Shown: in pieces, positions 1-11,250 of the stretch
Numbering within the stretch: the first letter of the stretch is position 1
Layout of the letters: every line of letters starts with the position of its first letter
Assembly (NCBI GenBank): GCA_009760855.2
Contig: WPIO01000035.1
Coordinates: 791,001 to 855,000, forward strand
Origin: Cristatella mucedo
Taxonomy: Eukaryota > Bryozoa > Phylactolaemata > Cristatellidae
Length of the DNA stretch: 64,000 nt
Direction of reading: 5' to 3'
Position numbers and translations under genes: made by a program
The notes under the pieces: generated by a model
Databases searched by the model: none
The model's input: the letters and a program-made list of their open reading frames with translations, nothing else
Told to the model about the DNA's origin: nothing

Positions 1-245
1 TAGACTGTGTAACTCACTTGCACAGTTTCTACGCAACGACATCTACTCTCCGGCTGCCGACTGTGGCATATCCTTTCCAGCCGTCCTGAGCAGCAACTTC
101 CATGCTACTCACTACTTCAACTGCCCTCCCGACGCAGCTGTGCTTCTCACTATCTCTTTTTGGAATGAGATGAAGTCGGTTGATTACCAAAAGCCGCCTA
201 GGCTCTGAGTGCGCTATAGAAAACTTTCATGCGTAATACCTACAG
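1..245 (+). repeat. LINE family 2, C-terminal/3' fragment
   Basis: The plus strand reads as a decayed reverse-transcriptase C-terminus (an 'NDIYSP...CGISFPAV' stretch), followed by non-coding 3' sequence. The same peptide is read on the minus strand at 16925-17170 (NDIYSPVANYGISFPAV), and the 3' part recurs at 29740-29905, where it ends in an (ACATT)n tail. The tail of this copy is probably at 612-655, displaced by an insertion at 252-598. I cannot assign the family to a clade. Confidence 0.5.
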
Positions 246-251
246 TTCGAT

Positions 252-598
252 TGTATGCAGGCTCCCCTGATAAGCCGGTAGTGAACAGCTGTTAAGAGCA
301 TCACCGAGAGGGGGCGGTGCACAGCTGTGGTCAGCCTGTGATGTGGCATGGACACAGGCCGGTAACCCGCTGGTGAGCAGTTGGTGGATTCACCATCAGG
401 GTCGGCCAGCTCACAGTTGTGGGCCTCCTAGATGAATCATAGGGGTCCACCAGGGGACAGTAGGAGTCAAGTCGAGGAGAGTCGAGTAGGAGAAGGGGGC
501 GAAGGGAGCCGTGCATCCTTCGCCTCCATGCATCGTGCAATAAACTGTTGGCTTTGTTCACCGGCTGGCTCTCTGCTGTGCGAACCAAACGACAATAC
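252..598 (+). repeat. Dispersed repeat 'C', copy 1 (inserted in LINE family 2)
   Basis: About 345 bp that recurs in reverse complement at 5935-6243. The copies share the end beginning TGTATGCAGGCT, the segment around GGACACAGGC, and the end near TGCGAACCAAACGACAAT. Comparing this locus with 29740-29905 shows that the element interrupts the 3' region of LINE family 2. It has no coding potential, so it is probably a SINE-like or other non-autonomous element. Confidence 0.55.
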
Positions 599-861
599 CC
601 ATATAGTTTTTATGGCTTGCGGAATTTAAGACGGAGATACATTACACTATTTAACCATATCACAATTCTTCATATGGATGAAGCACGGGTCGGCAACAGC
701 ATCGTGAATCACAGGACAGGCATAATAATGAGCACGATTGCTGAGTTGTTAAAACGCCTATTGGGGTCATAAAGAGAACTAGCACCTGAAGGTGGGTCTC
801 GGCGGCGCGTCCCCTGGAAAGTCTTCTAGCCCAAGCTGAAGAACTTTACCTAATGGCGCAG

Positions 862-2965
862 CTAGCCAATAATAACAATAGTAATAATTCACTTGATAAA
901 GCGCCCTCAGAGAACTCATTCTCTTTCTAGGCGCTTTACATTTGCTGCGAAGGGAAATGCAATTAGATGGTGAGTAACATCATGATTGATAAACAAACAA
1001 AATGAATAACATGGTTAGGGGTGACATGCACACGGTCAGCATGCAAATGTCGTTTGTGGCAGCATGCACAGTGTCAGCACTCATTAGCACATCAAGGACG
1101 AATCACACGGACCCACTAAATGCTGTCCTAAATAGGAGTGCTTTTATATTCTTTTTAAATGTGGTCAAGTCAGGGGACGTCCTGACGCAAGTCGGGAGAG
1201 AGTTCCAGGCTTTGGGAGCATACGAACTAAATGCACGGTCTCCAAAGGATTTGAGGTTTGTACGAGGTATTGGTAGACTGTTGGATTCCGAAAAGCGGGT
1301 GGTACGATGCTTGGCCTGATGGGGGAGTATATCTGAGATAGGCTGGAGCCGAAGAATGAAGTGACCTGAAAGTGAGCGAAAAACCTTGAAGTCAATGCGT
1401 TGCTTGACCGGTAGCCAGTGCAGGTCGGCGAGAAGTGGAGTAATGTGGCAACTGCGACGCTCACGACAGACAAGCCTAGCTGCAGAGTTTTGCTCCAGCA
1501 GCAATCGACTGATCGTACATGCCGGTAGGCCAGTAAGCAGTGAGTTGCAGAAGTCGAGACGGGATGTCACGAGTGCATGGACAAACTTAAACGTGGGATC
1601 CTTATCTAAACAAGCCCGAATTTTAGCAATGTTATGTAGCTGAAAGTAGGCAGATTTGACTGTGGAGCTGACATGGTCGTCTAACGAGAGGTCGCTTTGG
1701 AATATGACACCTAGATTTCGAGCTGATTCAACAGGAGATATGCTGGCAGAGCCAATTTTGAGCCTCAGCTTTTCCAATTTGTTAATCACACTGGGTTTGC
1801 CCATAACTAGTAAGTTAGTTTTTATAATCGTTTAGTTTTAGAACATTTGCTGCCATCCATGTTCGGATGTCATCAATACATGCAGCCAGTGAGTTGAGAG
1901 AATTTGAGGTGCTCGGAGGCTGGGAGCAATCAAAGCAAACGTACAACTGAGTGTCATCGGCATAGAAGTGAAAGCCTAGATTGTGCTTGGCAATCACATC
2001 AGCAAGAGGGAGAGTACAAACCGTGAAAAGAACCGGACCTAGCACTGAGCCTTGAGGTACCCCATATTTCAGAGGTACCTCGGATGATCTTTGCCCATTC
2101 ACGTCTGGAGTCTGCCGATGAGATAGGACCTGAACCATTGCAGAGCAGTGCCAGTGATGCCCAGGCGAGATGAGAGGCGCTCTAGAAAAACTTTGTGATC
2201 GATAGTATCAAAAGCTGCCGAAAGATCGAGCAAAACAAGCAGAGACACTCTACCCATGTCTGCATTCCTAAGTAGGTCGTTGTATACCCTAAGCAATGCT
2301 GACTCTGTGGAGCGATTAGCTCTAAAGCCAGACTGGAACTTGCTATCAAGGTTTGAAGTTTCGATATATGAGTTCAACTGGTCCGCCACGACCCGTTCGA
2401 GTGTCTTTGATAGGAATGGTAGAAGGAAGACTTGGCAGTAGTTGCTCAAGTTCTCTTTGTCCAGTATCGCTTTCTTGAGAAGTGGCCCGAATACAGCTTT
2501 TTTGAAAGGTGCTGGGACATGACCTGAGGCTAATGACATATTAATTATGTTAGTTATGCATGGCAGCAGCAGATCAATGCAACGTAGGAGCAGGACAGTG
2601 GGAATAGGGTCCAAAGGACTTGTCGTCTTCTTTGATTGGGATACAAACTTCAGGACTAGATCACAAGTGACCTGCTTAAATGTAGAAATTGAGGTGCAGC
2701 CAGGAATAGGGGAACAGTATTCTAGTGGCGATGTTGTCATCGCAGGGATGGACTCCCTGATCTTGTCTACCTTCTGCACAAAGAATCGAGAGAAGCGATC
2801 GGCTAGATCATCACAAGGATCATCAGGTAAGGTGCTAATCTCTGGCGCGGTTGAGGAGATGGTTGATCGTCGACATCAGCATGTACGTCACCCAAATGCC
2901 TCTTGGACCTGTCTAAAAATATTCCGTCGCTTTGAACTATCGCTGAAAAAGTACGAGTCCCCTTA
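862..2965 (-). repeat. CR1/L2-like LINE, 5'-truncated, copy 1
   Basis: The minus strand encodes a broken reverse transcriptase in three frames (about 2779-2099, 2138-1815 and 1804-1103). Visible motifs are [28 protein letters not shown], the catalytic [11 protein letters not shown] box, and a C-terminal AWNSLPTCVRTSPDLTTFKK. The 3' end carries the LINE stem-loop (AAAGCGCC...GGGCGCTTT) and an (ATT)n-type tail near 862-895. There is no ORF1 and no endonuclease. Frameshifts and stops make it a dead copy. The assignment to CR1/L2-like (jockey superfamily) rests on the motifs and the short-repeat tail. Confidence 0.85.
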
Positions 2966-4486
2966 GAAATTACTAGCCTCTGCGCCTACTGACCCTGGAT
3001 GTACGTGCCCGCAGGGCTGTCACTGCTGTTGACCTTTTTATCCAGTTCGGACTTGAGAACCTTAAATTAGTGCACTCCAAAACGAAAAAGATGCCCCGTC
3101 TCTTCGCATGCTTTCGCCTCGCCTTATTTCTCAGACCACAGAGCAGTAGCTGCAGTTTTCGCTAAACTGCTAAAATAAGCCTGCTGCGAAATGGCGCTTG
3201 ATTTCACGACTGTCTTTCCTTTCTGGCAAAGTTCGTTTCACTCACTCTTATTTCCTATATCTTACAGACGGATTCTGACTTGAATGCTAGAAAGAGGCAT
3301 TTTGCTTTGCTATCGAGTATTTAGAAATGAAATAGGCCTGACGTTGTCAGTCTGATCTTGAAGGCTTGTTTGCACCGAGAGCCTCTCACAGTTGCACTGT
3401 TTGCTCGAAGCAGTTTGCTCTGGGAATGTGTGACGTACTATTGTGGGCGTTTTACCTGATATATATCTGTAGCCCAGTTCCAGGGGTCAAAGGCTAATTC
3501 CCGCCAAACCCGCTACACTACGGCCACGCTGCTACTCGCCATGCCGCTGAACCAGGGTAAGACGAGCGGCCGTCAGGTTAAACCTCTTTATAACAACGCA
3601 TGCGTCCACAACAACAGGGGAACTAAACAAGTCTACAGGGAGGGTCCAAAACAAAGTACACTATATGGGCGCGAGACGACGCAGCAAGCGCGAACAAACG
3701 TGTTAGTTGGTCAGTCGGCTTCCACCGTCACACCGCCGCCGGCCTCCGCCCCATCAGTACAAGCGTACATCGTACAAGACCCGGCTAGTTGAGTATTCTG
3801 GGATAGACGGGGAAGACGTCCACAACAGTCGACAGCTTCCGCCGAAAGACGCCAACACACGGGGGTCACGAACACGCTACATGGGGAACGCGGAATATAC
3901 AAGTCTCAACAACGAGAGTGCTATCCAGCTCCGCTCGGGCCTCGGGTACTCGTCGCCTTGCGTGCGTGTCCGCATCGCCGGAGCACGCCTGCAACCATCC
4001 AGGTACATAACTCGGCGAGACCGGAAGCCTCCAACACCACGACTTACTCGGCCAACTTCTCCTACCCAAGAGCCCCGGTGACCTCTCGTCACCACACACC
4101 CGGCCATGCCTTAGGTCCGACCCCGGCTTAGCCGGCGACCCTCATAACAGCCATCCGGTCCCAGCCAACCGAACCTAGCCTGGCTACATAGCAATGGGCA
4201 TCATGCTGTGCTGGTGACCATGTCTTGAAAGTGAGGCCACTTTGCATATTCTCTCAGCTTAGCCTGCTCAAGCCTATTCTTTTCTGTTGACTCTTTCTGT
4301 TGACTCGCCGAAATATACCTGGAGTGACTAGGCATGCCTGGGCTCTGCTGAGCAAGAGTGTTAAATGGCCGCTAGGAAGCGCTAAGGTGGCTAGCAACAC
4401 TGAGTCTAATATTATTGCTCCTGAAAGTGTCCTCAAGGCGACCCAACGTCGGATTATCTGGTCAGGTTTAGTGGGTTCCACTGAAA
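2966..4486. other. Intergenic; GC-rich unassigned patch at 3490-4200
   Basis: 2966-3480 shows nothing recognisable. 3490-4200 is GC-rich with two overlapping plus-strand open frames (3541-3792 and 3707-4081) that resemble nothing I know. On the minus strand a TATA-like GTTATAAAG near 3590 leaves a decayed LTR possible, but I see no terminal repeats or primer-binding site. The proximal upstream sequence of the SLC10-like gene must lie here, but no core promoter element stands out. Confidence 0.35.
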
Positions 4487-5032
4487 ATGGCTATCCGTGG
4501 TTTATTTCAAGCTCTCACCTGGAGCGTGTTCGTGGCATGGCATTCAGCCTGTCCTTGCAGATGCGAGACGAATGACAAGGCTTACAACTTCACGCCTGCC
4601 GTTCTGAACCAACTGGTCGAAGGCCACTCGAGAAATGTGACAGTTCTTATCACTAACTGTTCGTATGGCGAGACGTTCAACGTGAGCGTCACCGTTTCCG
4701 ATACCGTGGTGGCGAGTTGTTCAAGCATCTTGGAGTACCGATGCAATGGCAGCGACGGCGGCGCTGTTCTTTCTGTCACCGGTTTAAACGTAGGATTTGC
4801 CAGTCTGTCATTCCGAGGCGCAGCAAGCTCGAAGGCCGCAGTTTATTCCGTTGGCGTGATCAGGCAGCCTTCGGTTTGGGATGACGTGTTCAACTATTTG
4901 ATAATGGTTATTGTGGCCATTAATAGCTTCGGCTTTGGGGTGGCTTTAAACTTGGATGTCGTTAAGAATGACCTGAAGCGACCTTTGGCCGTATTGCTTG
5001 GCCTCGGAGGCCAGTTCATCGCGATGCCGCTG
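4487..5032 (+). CDS. SLC10-like gene, exon 1
   Basis: Encodes residues 1-182: signal peptide, glycosylated ectodomain, first membrane helices, and the segment ending GGQFIAMPL, which matches the NTCP helix carrying Gln68. It ends CTG|gtgagt in phase 0. Confidence 0.85.
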
Positions 5033-8000
5033 GTGAGTAAGCTGTTTGGCGCCGTGTGGTTGCTGGTGGGCCACCAGCGATTGGTTTTGCAGAAGAGCAG
5101 CCATTTTCACATCTTCCATCCAGTTAAAACTGCCTTCGCTGCAGCTCGGATTCGGCCTGACAAAAGTATTCGACCTGAACACGGAGTCAGGTCTAGCGCT
5201 GGCGATCGGAGTCTTCGCCACAGGCATCGCTTCCGGCGGCGGTAGCAGCAATATTTGGTGTCTTCTTCTTGACGCAGACGTCGATCTAAGCATCGTCGTG
5301 ACATTCATTGGGGCGATACTCTGTCTTGGTAAGTTTGAAGTAAGCCTGTTCTAAGTCGGTGGTGCTGCCTGCTGTGGGATGGAAACGGGTCTGATACTTT
5401 TCGACATCTTCGTCACTTTTGACAACGCAGACCATGAGATGTTGCAGTCGAGGCTGGCTTTTATTATTACGTTTGGAGGTCCGGTGCAAGACTGGTGGAT
5501 GCTTGTACGCTAGAGAGCCGAATACGAGAGTTTCTTGTGACACAAAGGCCCCTCACTGCAATCTGGTGACATATCAGGCCCCACGAGGGTCAGTGCTGTT
5601 ACCTCGTCTTTTCGGTTTACACCGTCCTTCTAGACGAAATTATTTAATCGTACGGAATTCAGTATTTAAAAAATGTTACACTAGCACATTTCTTTTTAGA
5701 TCAAAGAAACTTGTCTGGTTGGATGAGGCCAAAATTTCCGCTCCTCTGAGATTTCCTAGATGTTAGCGAATCTCTAAAGAAACCAATACTGACAAAACAG
5801 AACTGTTGCTGATAGGAAGGCATCATCTAGCAGCGACCGTCTACTACTTTGGCTGGGCATAAGTGACCTCCTTACTGCACCTTCAGCATGTGCCCAAATT
5901 TTCGGCGTGTTATTTGATATCGACCCATGTCTCAATTGTAGTTTGTTCGCACAGCAGAAAGCCAGCCGATGCCCAACACCGACAGTTACCAATGCACGGA
6001 GCACGGCTCCCTTCGGCCCCTACTCTCACTCGACTTCCCGCTCTCCTGGTCGACCCCGACGATTCATCGAGGACCACAACTGTGCACAGGCCGACCCTGA
6101 TGGTGAATCCACCATCTGTCCACCAGCGGGTTACCAGCCTGTGTCCATGCCACATCACAGGCGGACCACAGCTGTGCACCGGTCCCTCTCGGTGATGCTT
6201 CTAACAGCTCACCAGTGGCTTATCGGAGTAGCCTGCATACAATACACACATACATACGTACATACGAACTACATCAATCATTCAATTATAATGACACACA
6301 TTCCGTGGCCCTCCAACTTCACTTCATAATATTTCAGCTACCGGTGACTATTCACTCGAGACAGTCAGTAGCATATCATTAGTCGACGGCAGCCGGTCTG
6401 GAGTAACCGTGCGTCCCTGCAGCTCGCGTTTGTGCAGACTGCTGTTCGCTTTTATTCCGTCTTTGAGCATTCTCGTTTAGTTATGGATCTTCGTAGTCTC
6501 GCTTTTGCACAATCAGACAACCTGAGTTAGTGTAGGATTTTGTCAGGGTGCCGGCTCTACTAAGAGCAGAGAGTGCAGACAACAATAAATCGGTCCAAAA
6601 ATCCACCTGTAGCCTTGGTCTGCAGCTGATCGCTGGACGATCAGAAGTAGCACATTTTGCTTCAGAAGGCGATCGCTGTAAGGCTTTTCTTCTAAGAGCA
6701 TTCGAATGACTAGTTCACACTCTGTTTGCCAGCACATTGGATTACTGCAGTTTTTTTCTTGGCTGGCTGTTTTTACTTATAGTAAGTAATCTTTGACGTA
6801 TGTACAAATAACGGCCCTACAGGTCGACAGACGCATCCAATTTGAATCATCACCATGTTGCTGCTGAAGTATTGCTGCTGACATCTAAGCGAGTGGTGAA
6901 TTCAGTCCGCAGCACTTTTTGCTACATTTGTAAATGTTGGAAGGTTCAGGGACTCCCTACCTAGCTAAAATGCTTGCTTGTTGTTCATTGAGCATGCTAC
7001 CGCTAGCCATTCGATCGTGCCTGCCTAACTAGCTAGCCTACTTCGCCAAGGCTAGCTAGCTCTAAAGGTCTCTCAGATCGCGAGGGCTCGAAGTACTCGA
7101 AGTACTCGATCCTCTTGGGGTCAGCAGCAGCCTAAAGACTTCCGGGGCAGGCGGGGGGGGGGGGGATAGTTGATTCACCCGTCGAGCTGCCGCGAGGTCT
7201 GGAATTCAGCCGCGGAGCACGTGCGTCGGCCGGGCTCCGCCGTCAAGTCTTCGAGATAAACAGTCCTCCGGGACGCTGGGCGGGCGTAAGTAGTGCTCTG
7301 TGACGCATCTGCACGCCGCACCTGAGGTACTTCGGTGCATCGCGTGCATAGTTCGACGCCGAGCTCTGGTGGACGCCGACTCTCGTAAAGGCGATCGCTT
7401 TTGCGTTTACTGCCCCGGCTTAGCTTGCCTTAGACCGCCGCTTTCTTGACTCGCCGACGTCCACCGAACTCGCGATTCGGGCGCCGCTGGCTGCGCTCGG
7501 CGGTAGCGTCGAGTGGCGGTAGCCTCGGAGACGAGGCTCTCTGCCCGCTCGCTGCTGCGCAATGCCCGCCGAGTTTGGCGGGCATTGCGCAGGGCGCCGT
7601 CATCTCGCGCCTCTCGGGGCGGCGACTTTCCCCTTTGGGTTGTCTACTCCGTCGGAAAGCGTCACACTGCCGACAGCGATTGACGACGGACGCTGAACCG
7701 GAACCGTTGCTCTATCGTGAGTCAAGGTATTCTGCTGGCATTGGTGGACAGCACCCCCTGGCGCGAACTCCAGCGCCATTGTGCTCACACGGTTGCAAGT
7801 AGTGCGTACGTATATTGGAACCTTCCAGAACATGTTCCGGAGCGTTCTAGAACTTTTTTTGGATCCTTCCGGATTCCTATGGAACCTGCTAACGGAGCTT
7901 TTCCAAAGTCCAGCGCCCGGGTTTTCCTGCTCTGAACTGCTGCGCCTCCTCCGAGCTGCCGCAAGCCGCTGATTCAAATGAATAGTCGCTGAGACGCCTA

Positions 8001-9337
8001 GTGGAAATCATAAGCCTAATGCCAGTTTGAGCAGGGCCCCTTACAACCACTTCCAATTAGTACTTCAAAGCTCTACCGCCCGCCCTGACAGTCTACTACC
8101 CTTTGTTGCAGCTGTAATCCGGATCGCGTAACATTGGCCCTCGCTGGAACTCTTCCCAGATTCACAGGCGGCCGTTAGGACGCACTTTGGATTTTCGGAG
8201 GGGTCGAGTCCAGTAGAAAAGCGTTTTTCCGAAAAAATATTAATTTAAAATACCTGGCCAAGGCTGCGAAGAAAATGCGAAAAATCTACAACGGAACTAC
8301 GAGGAGGAGGAGCAGGGAGTTCTGACGACGACAATAGCTGCTCAATTAATGGCCGTCTGAGGCGGCTGAAGCTCGGCGGGTGACCAACGAACGAGTCGGG
8401 ACAAGTCGGGCGCAAAACGTCAAGTTTTCGCTTGCTGCAGAGCAGCTTGTACATTCGATTCAATTTCTATCGGCATACCCTTGGGTTGTATGTGTGTATG
8501 TGTCTACGCAGCTGCCGGCCTGAATTCTCGCTTCGGGACGAGCATGCGTTCGGTGCGCTTACGCGAGAGCGACGTTCTGGCTCCCGCCATCCGCTTCGCT
8601 GTGCAGGTCTGATTCCGATGTGGTTCTACACTCTGGGCACCCACGTCTTTCCCGAGCTCGCTAACAGCAGCAGCCAGCTGCAAAAACTGCTCGTGGCGAT
8701 CGTCCAAACCGTTGCCCTGGCAACTGTGCCAATACTCCTGGGCCTGCCCGTTCGCCGGTTCGCTCCGAAGGCGGCGAAAGTCATCATGAAGATACTGCCG
8801 CCGTTCTCCTTCGTCATAATTCTGGTCGTCCTTGGAACGGGAACGTACGCCAACCTCTACTCGTTCGTGCTGATCGCGCGCGAGCCCATGATGGCGCTGT
8901 GTGCCACGGTGCTGCCGTACGGCGGCCTGGCGCTCGGCGCCCTACTCGCGCTCGCCGCCCGGCTGCCGGCGCGGCGCGTCAAGACGCTGGCCATCGAGCT
9001 CATGGCGAAGAACACGATCGTGTCCGTCCTCATCCTGCGATACTCGCTGCCGCAGCCGGCGGCCGACTACTCGTCCGCCGTGCCGCTGTCGCTCGGTCAC
9101 CTGGCCGTGCTGCCCACGATCGTTGCGCTCGTGGTGAGGGCGATTTGCTACTGCAAACGGCGCCGGATGGAGTTCGTCGAGAGCGAGGGCGGCGGGCTCT
9201 CGAGCGAGACACATGGCGAGGGCGGCGCGAAGCGCGCCTCGGCGGCAGGCAAGGACTGGTCGACCGACCCGGCACTTGTGGAGCTGGCGGATCGGCGCGG
9301 AGGTGCGTCGTTTGAATTGAGGCATACTACAAAATAA
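4487..9337 (+). CDS. SLC10-family transporter (P3/SLC10A3-A5-like), complete 3-exon gene
   Basis: Exons 4487-5032, 5145-5328 and 8607-9337 join in phase (546+184+731 nt) to 486 residues, close to SLC10A3/A5 length. ATG 4487 is the first after an in-frame TAG at 4469 and has good context (AAAATGG). The N-terminus is signal-peptide-like, followed by an extracellular domain with five N-glycosylation sequons (NFT, NVT, NCS, NVS, NGS). The transmembrane core starts near residue 140. By alignment from memory with NTCP/ASBT, Gln176, Ser217-Asn218, Thr235 and Glu374 match sodium-site residues. The usual Gln in E-T-G-x-Q-N is Lys378 (E-L-M-A-K-N). Family members move bile acids or other organic anions with sodium; SLC10A3/A5-type proteins are poorly characterised, so the substrate is unknown. 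The C-terminal tail (about residues 420-486) is charged and cytosolic-looking. Confidence 0.85.
5145..5328 (+). CDS. SLC10-like gene, exon 2
   Basis: The acceptor is tgccttcgctgcag|CTC. It encodes residues 183-243 plus one nucleotide, including SGGGSSN and LSIVVTF, which match the SLC10 segment with two sodium-site residues (Ser-Asn, then Thr 17 residues later as in NTCP). The donor is CTTG|gtaagt. The preceding intron is only 112 bp. Confidence 0.85.
5935..6243 (-). repeat. Dispersed repeat 'C', copy 2 (inverted relative to copy 1)
   Basis: Reverse complement of the element at 252-598, lying in SLC10-like intron 2. The TGTATGCAGG end is at about 6243 and is followed on the plus strand by a short (ACAT)n run (6245-6270). 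The copies are diverged but align over most of their length. Confidence 0.55.
6270..8606. other. Remainder of SLC10-like intron 2; GC-rich core 7140-7970
   Basis: 6270-7140 holds nothing recognisable. A G13 homopolymer sits near 7153-7165. 7190-7970 is GC- and CpG-rich, like the exons, with a perfect hairpin at 7555-7592, but it has no conserved coding frame. The phases of exons 2 and 3 fit without any exon here. Confidence 0.4.
7555..7592. repeat. Perfect 16-bp GC-rich hairpin
   Basis: CTGCGCAATGCCCGCC (7555-7570) and GGCGGGCATTGCGCAG (7577-7592) are exact reverse complements around a GAGTTT loop. No T-run follows on either strand. Confidence 0.75.
8607..9337 (+). CDS. SLC10-like gene, exon 3 (last)
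   Basis: The acceptor is cgcttcgctgtgcag|GT. The split Gly codon joins exon 2 to give ...CLGLIPMW, the family's 'ALGMMPL' position. It encodes residues 244-486: the remaining membrane helices, the E374-L-M-A-K378-N379 motif, then a basic and Gly/Ala-rich tail. It is strongly GC-rich. The stop TAA is at 9335-9337. Confidence 0.85.
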
Positions 9338-9338
9338 A
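9333..9338 (+). promoter_or_regulatory. Poly(A) signal overlapping the stop codon
   Basis: AATAAA spans the TAA stop of the SLC10-like gene. If it is used, the 3' UTR would be only about 20-30 nt. Confidence 0.4.
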
Positions 9339-9345
9339 ACAGTAC

Positions 9346-9412
9346 AATTCATTTGTATAGAGCCCCAAGAGCCAACTTGATCTCGATTCAGACGCTCCAT
9401 ATGTGCTACAGG
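9346..9412 (-). repeat. SINE family A, 3' tail fragment
   Basis: Minus-strand match to the shared LINE/SINE 3' stem-loop: the tail 'TTCATTTGTATAG', then CCCCAAGAG... and ATTCAGACGC. Only the tail survives. 9413-9655 shows nothing. Confidence 0.5.
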
Positions 9413-9655
9413 GCCAAACCAGCTGGCAGATCGGCCCGCGCTTGAGTTGTACTTTAAATTGAATTTGGTTGAATCATCGTTGCGCTTAAGAAAATTGACC
9501 GAAATCCAGGATCGAATGCCCTAAAGGCAGGTATTCAGTTAAATCAGTCGCGGCAGCTGATTCTCTAAGGATTTACGCGACAAGTACAGAAGACTACCGG
9601 CAGCATAAATAAGCGATAGACGGCTCATTCCACGCACCCTTATCACGTTCCGAGA

Positions 9656-10920
9656 GGATCTCAGTGGGAGACTCCAGAGTATTGACGTGAATGGACAAAG
9701 CTCATCCGAGGTACCTCTGAAATATGGAGTACCTCTTGGCTCCGTGCTAGGTCTGGTTCTTTTCACGGCTTATACTCTCGCTCTTGCTGATGTGATTGCC
9801 AAGCACAATCTAGGCTTTCACTTATATGCGGAGGACACTCAGTTGTACCTTTGCTTTGATCCCTCCCAGCCTTCGAGCACCTCAAATTCTCTAAACTCAC
9901 TAGCTGCATGCATTGATGACATCCGCACATGGATGGCAGCAAATTTTCTAAAACTAAATGACGATAAAACTAACTTACTAGTTATGGGCAAACCCAGTGT
10001 GATTCACAAATTGGAAAGGCTGAAACTCAAAATTGGCTCTGCCAGCATATCTCCTGTTGAATCAGCTCGAAATCTAGGTGTCATATTCCAAAGCGACCTC
10101 TCGTTAGACGACCATGTCAGCTCCACAGTCAAATCTGCCTATTTTCAGCTACATAACATTGCTAAAATTCGGGCTTGTTTAGATAAGGATCCCACGTTTA
10201 AAATTGTCCATGCACTCGTGACATCCCATCTCGACTTCTGCAACTCACTGCTTACTGGCCTACCGGCATGTGCGATCAGGCGATTGCAACTGGTGCAAAA
10301 CTTCGCAGCCAGGCTTGTCTGTCGTGAGCATCGCAGTTGCCACATTACATCAGTTCTCGCCGACCTGCACTGGCTGCCAGTCAAGCAACGCATTGACTTC
10401 AAGGTTTTGTCGCTCACTTTCAGGTCACTTCATTCTATGGCTCCAGCCTATCTCTCCGACATACTCCCCCATCAGGCCAAGCATCGTACCACCCGCTTTT
10501 CGGAATCCAACAGTCTAAAAATACCCCGTACAAACCTCAAATCCTTTGGAGACCGTGCATTTAGTTCGTATGCTCTCAAAGCCTGGAACTCCCTCCCGAC
10601 TTGCGTCAGAACATCCCCTGACCTGACCACATTTAAAAAGAATACAAAAGCACTCCTATTTAGGACAGCATTTAGTGGGTCCCTGTGATTCGTCCTTGAT
10701 GTGCTTATGCGTGCTGACACTGTGCATGCTGCCACTAACCACATTTGCATGCTGACCGTGTGCATGTCATCCCTAACCATGTTATTCATTTTGTTTGTTT
10801 ATCAAGCATGATTTTACTCACCATTCAATTGCATTCCCTTTGCAGCAAATGTAAAGCGCCTAGAGAGAGATTAAGTTCTCCGAGGGCGCTTTATCAAGTG
10901 CATTATTATTATTATTATCA
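9656..10920 (+). repeat. CR1/L2-like LINE, 5'-truncated, copy 2 (best-preserved RT C-terminus)
   Basis: Open frame 9687-10688 (333 codons) covers the second half of the reverse transcriptase and the C-terminal region, from [16 protein letters not shown] to SPDLTTFKKN. The catalytic box reads YAED rather than YADD, so it would be inactive even if expressed. The 3' UTR (10689-10895) contains the stem-loop, and the tail is (ATT)n to 10920. Homology begins abruptly near 9656, typical of 5' truncation. Confidence 0.85.
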
Positions 10921-10929
10921 TTAGGATCG

Positions 10930-11250
10930 GTATAATTGTGAAGAACAGCAAAGGAACACGAACGAAACCCCGTGGAACGCCGCAGGCGACTAGTCTGCTG
11001 AATGACAGGTGAACACCGCATGACGCGAACTGAATGCGATCGGACAAGCGAGACTCGGACCGTGCCAAAGCCTCACCCACCAGATCGATCTTTCTCCTGA
11101 AATGTTCATCTGGGATATTGTGATCAATCGCGTTAAACGAATTTAATAGATAGAGCAGGACCAAGGCAGCTTTCAAATACTGATTTAAGAATTTAATATT
11201 TGAGCTTAGAGCATATCTGCCAAATTTCGTGAAATTCCGCGTGCTAGGCA
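10930..11250 (-). repeat. Old reverse-transcriptase fragment
   Basis: The minus strand reads LLYLLNSFNAIDHN ... GVPRGFVRVPLLF, a diverged version of the [17 protein letters not shown] ... [13 protein letters not shown] segment. It lies directly beyond the (ATT)n tail of LINE copy 2, so the newer LINE probably landed beside or inside an older one. 11250-12070 shows nothing recognisable. Confidence 0.6.

Noticed and set aside
3490..4200. Possible LTR retroelement leader
   Set aside because: A TATA-like box but no paired LTR, primer-binding site or gag/pol frame in the window.
8899..9400. Overlapping frames on both strands of SLC10-like exon 3
   Set aside because: Shadows of the GC-rich exon, with no motifs.
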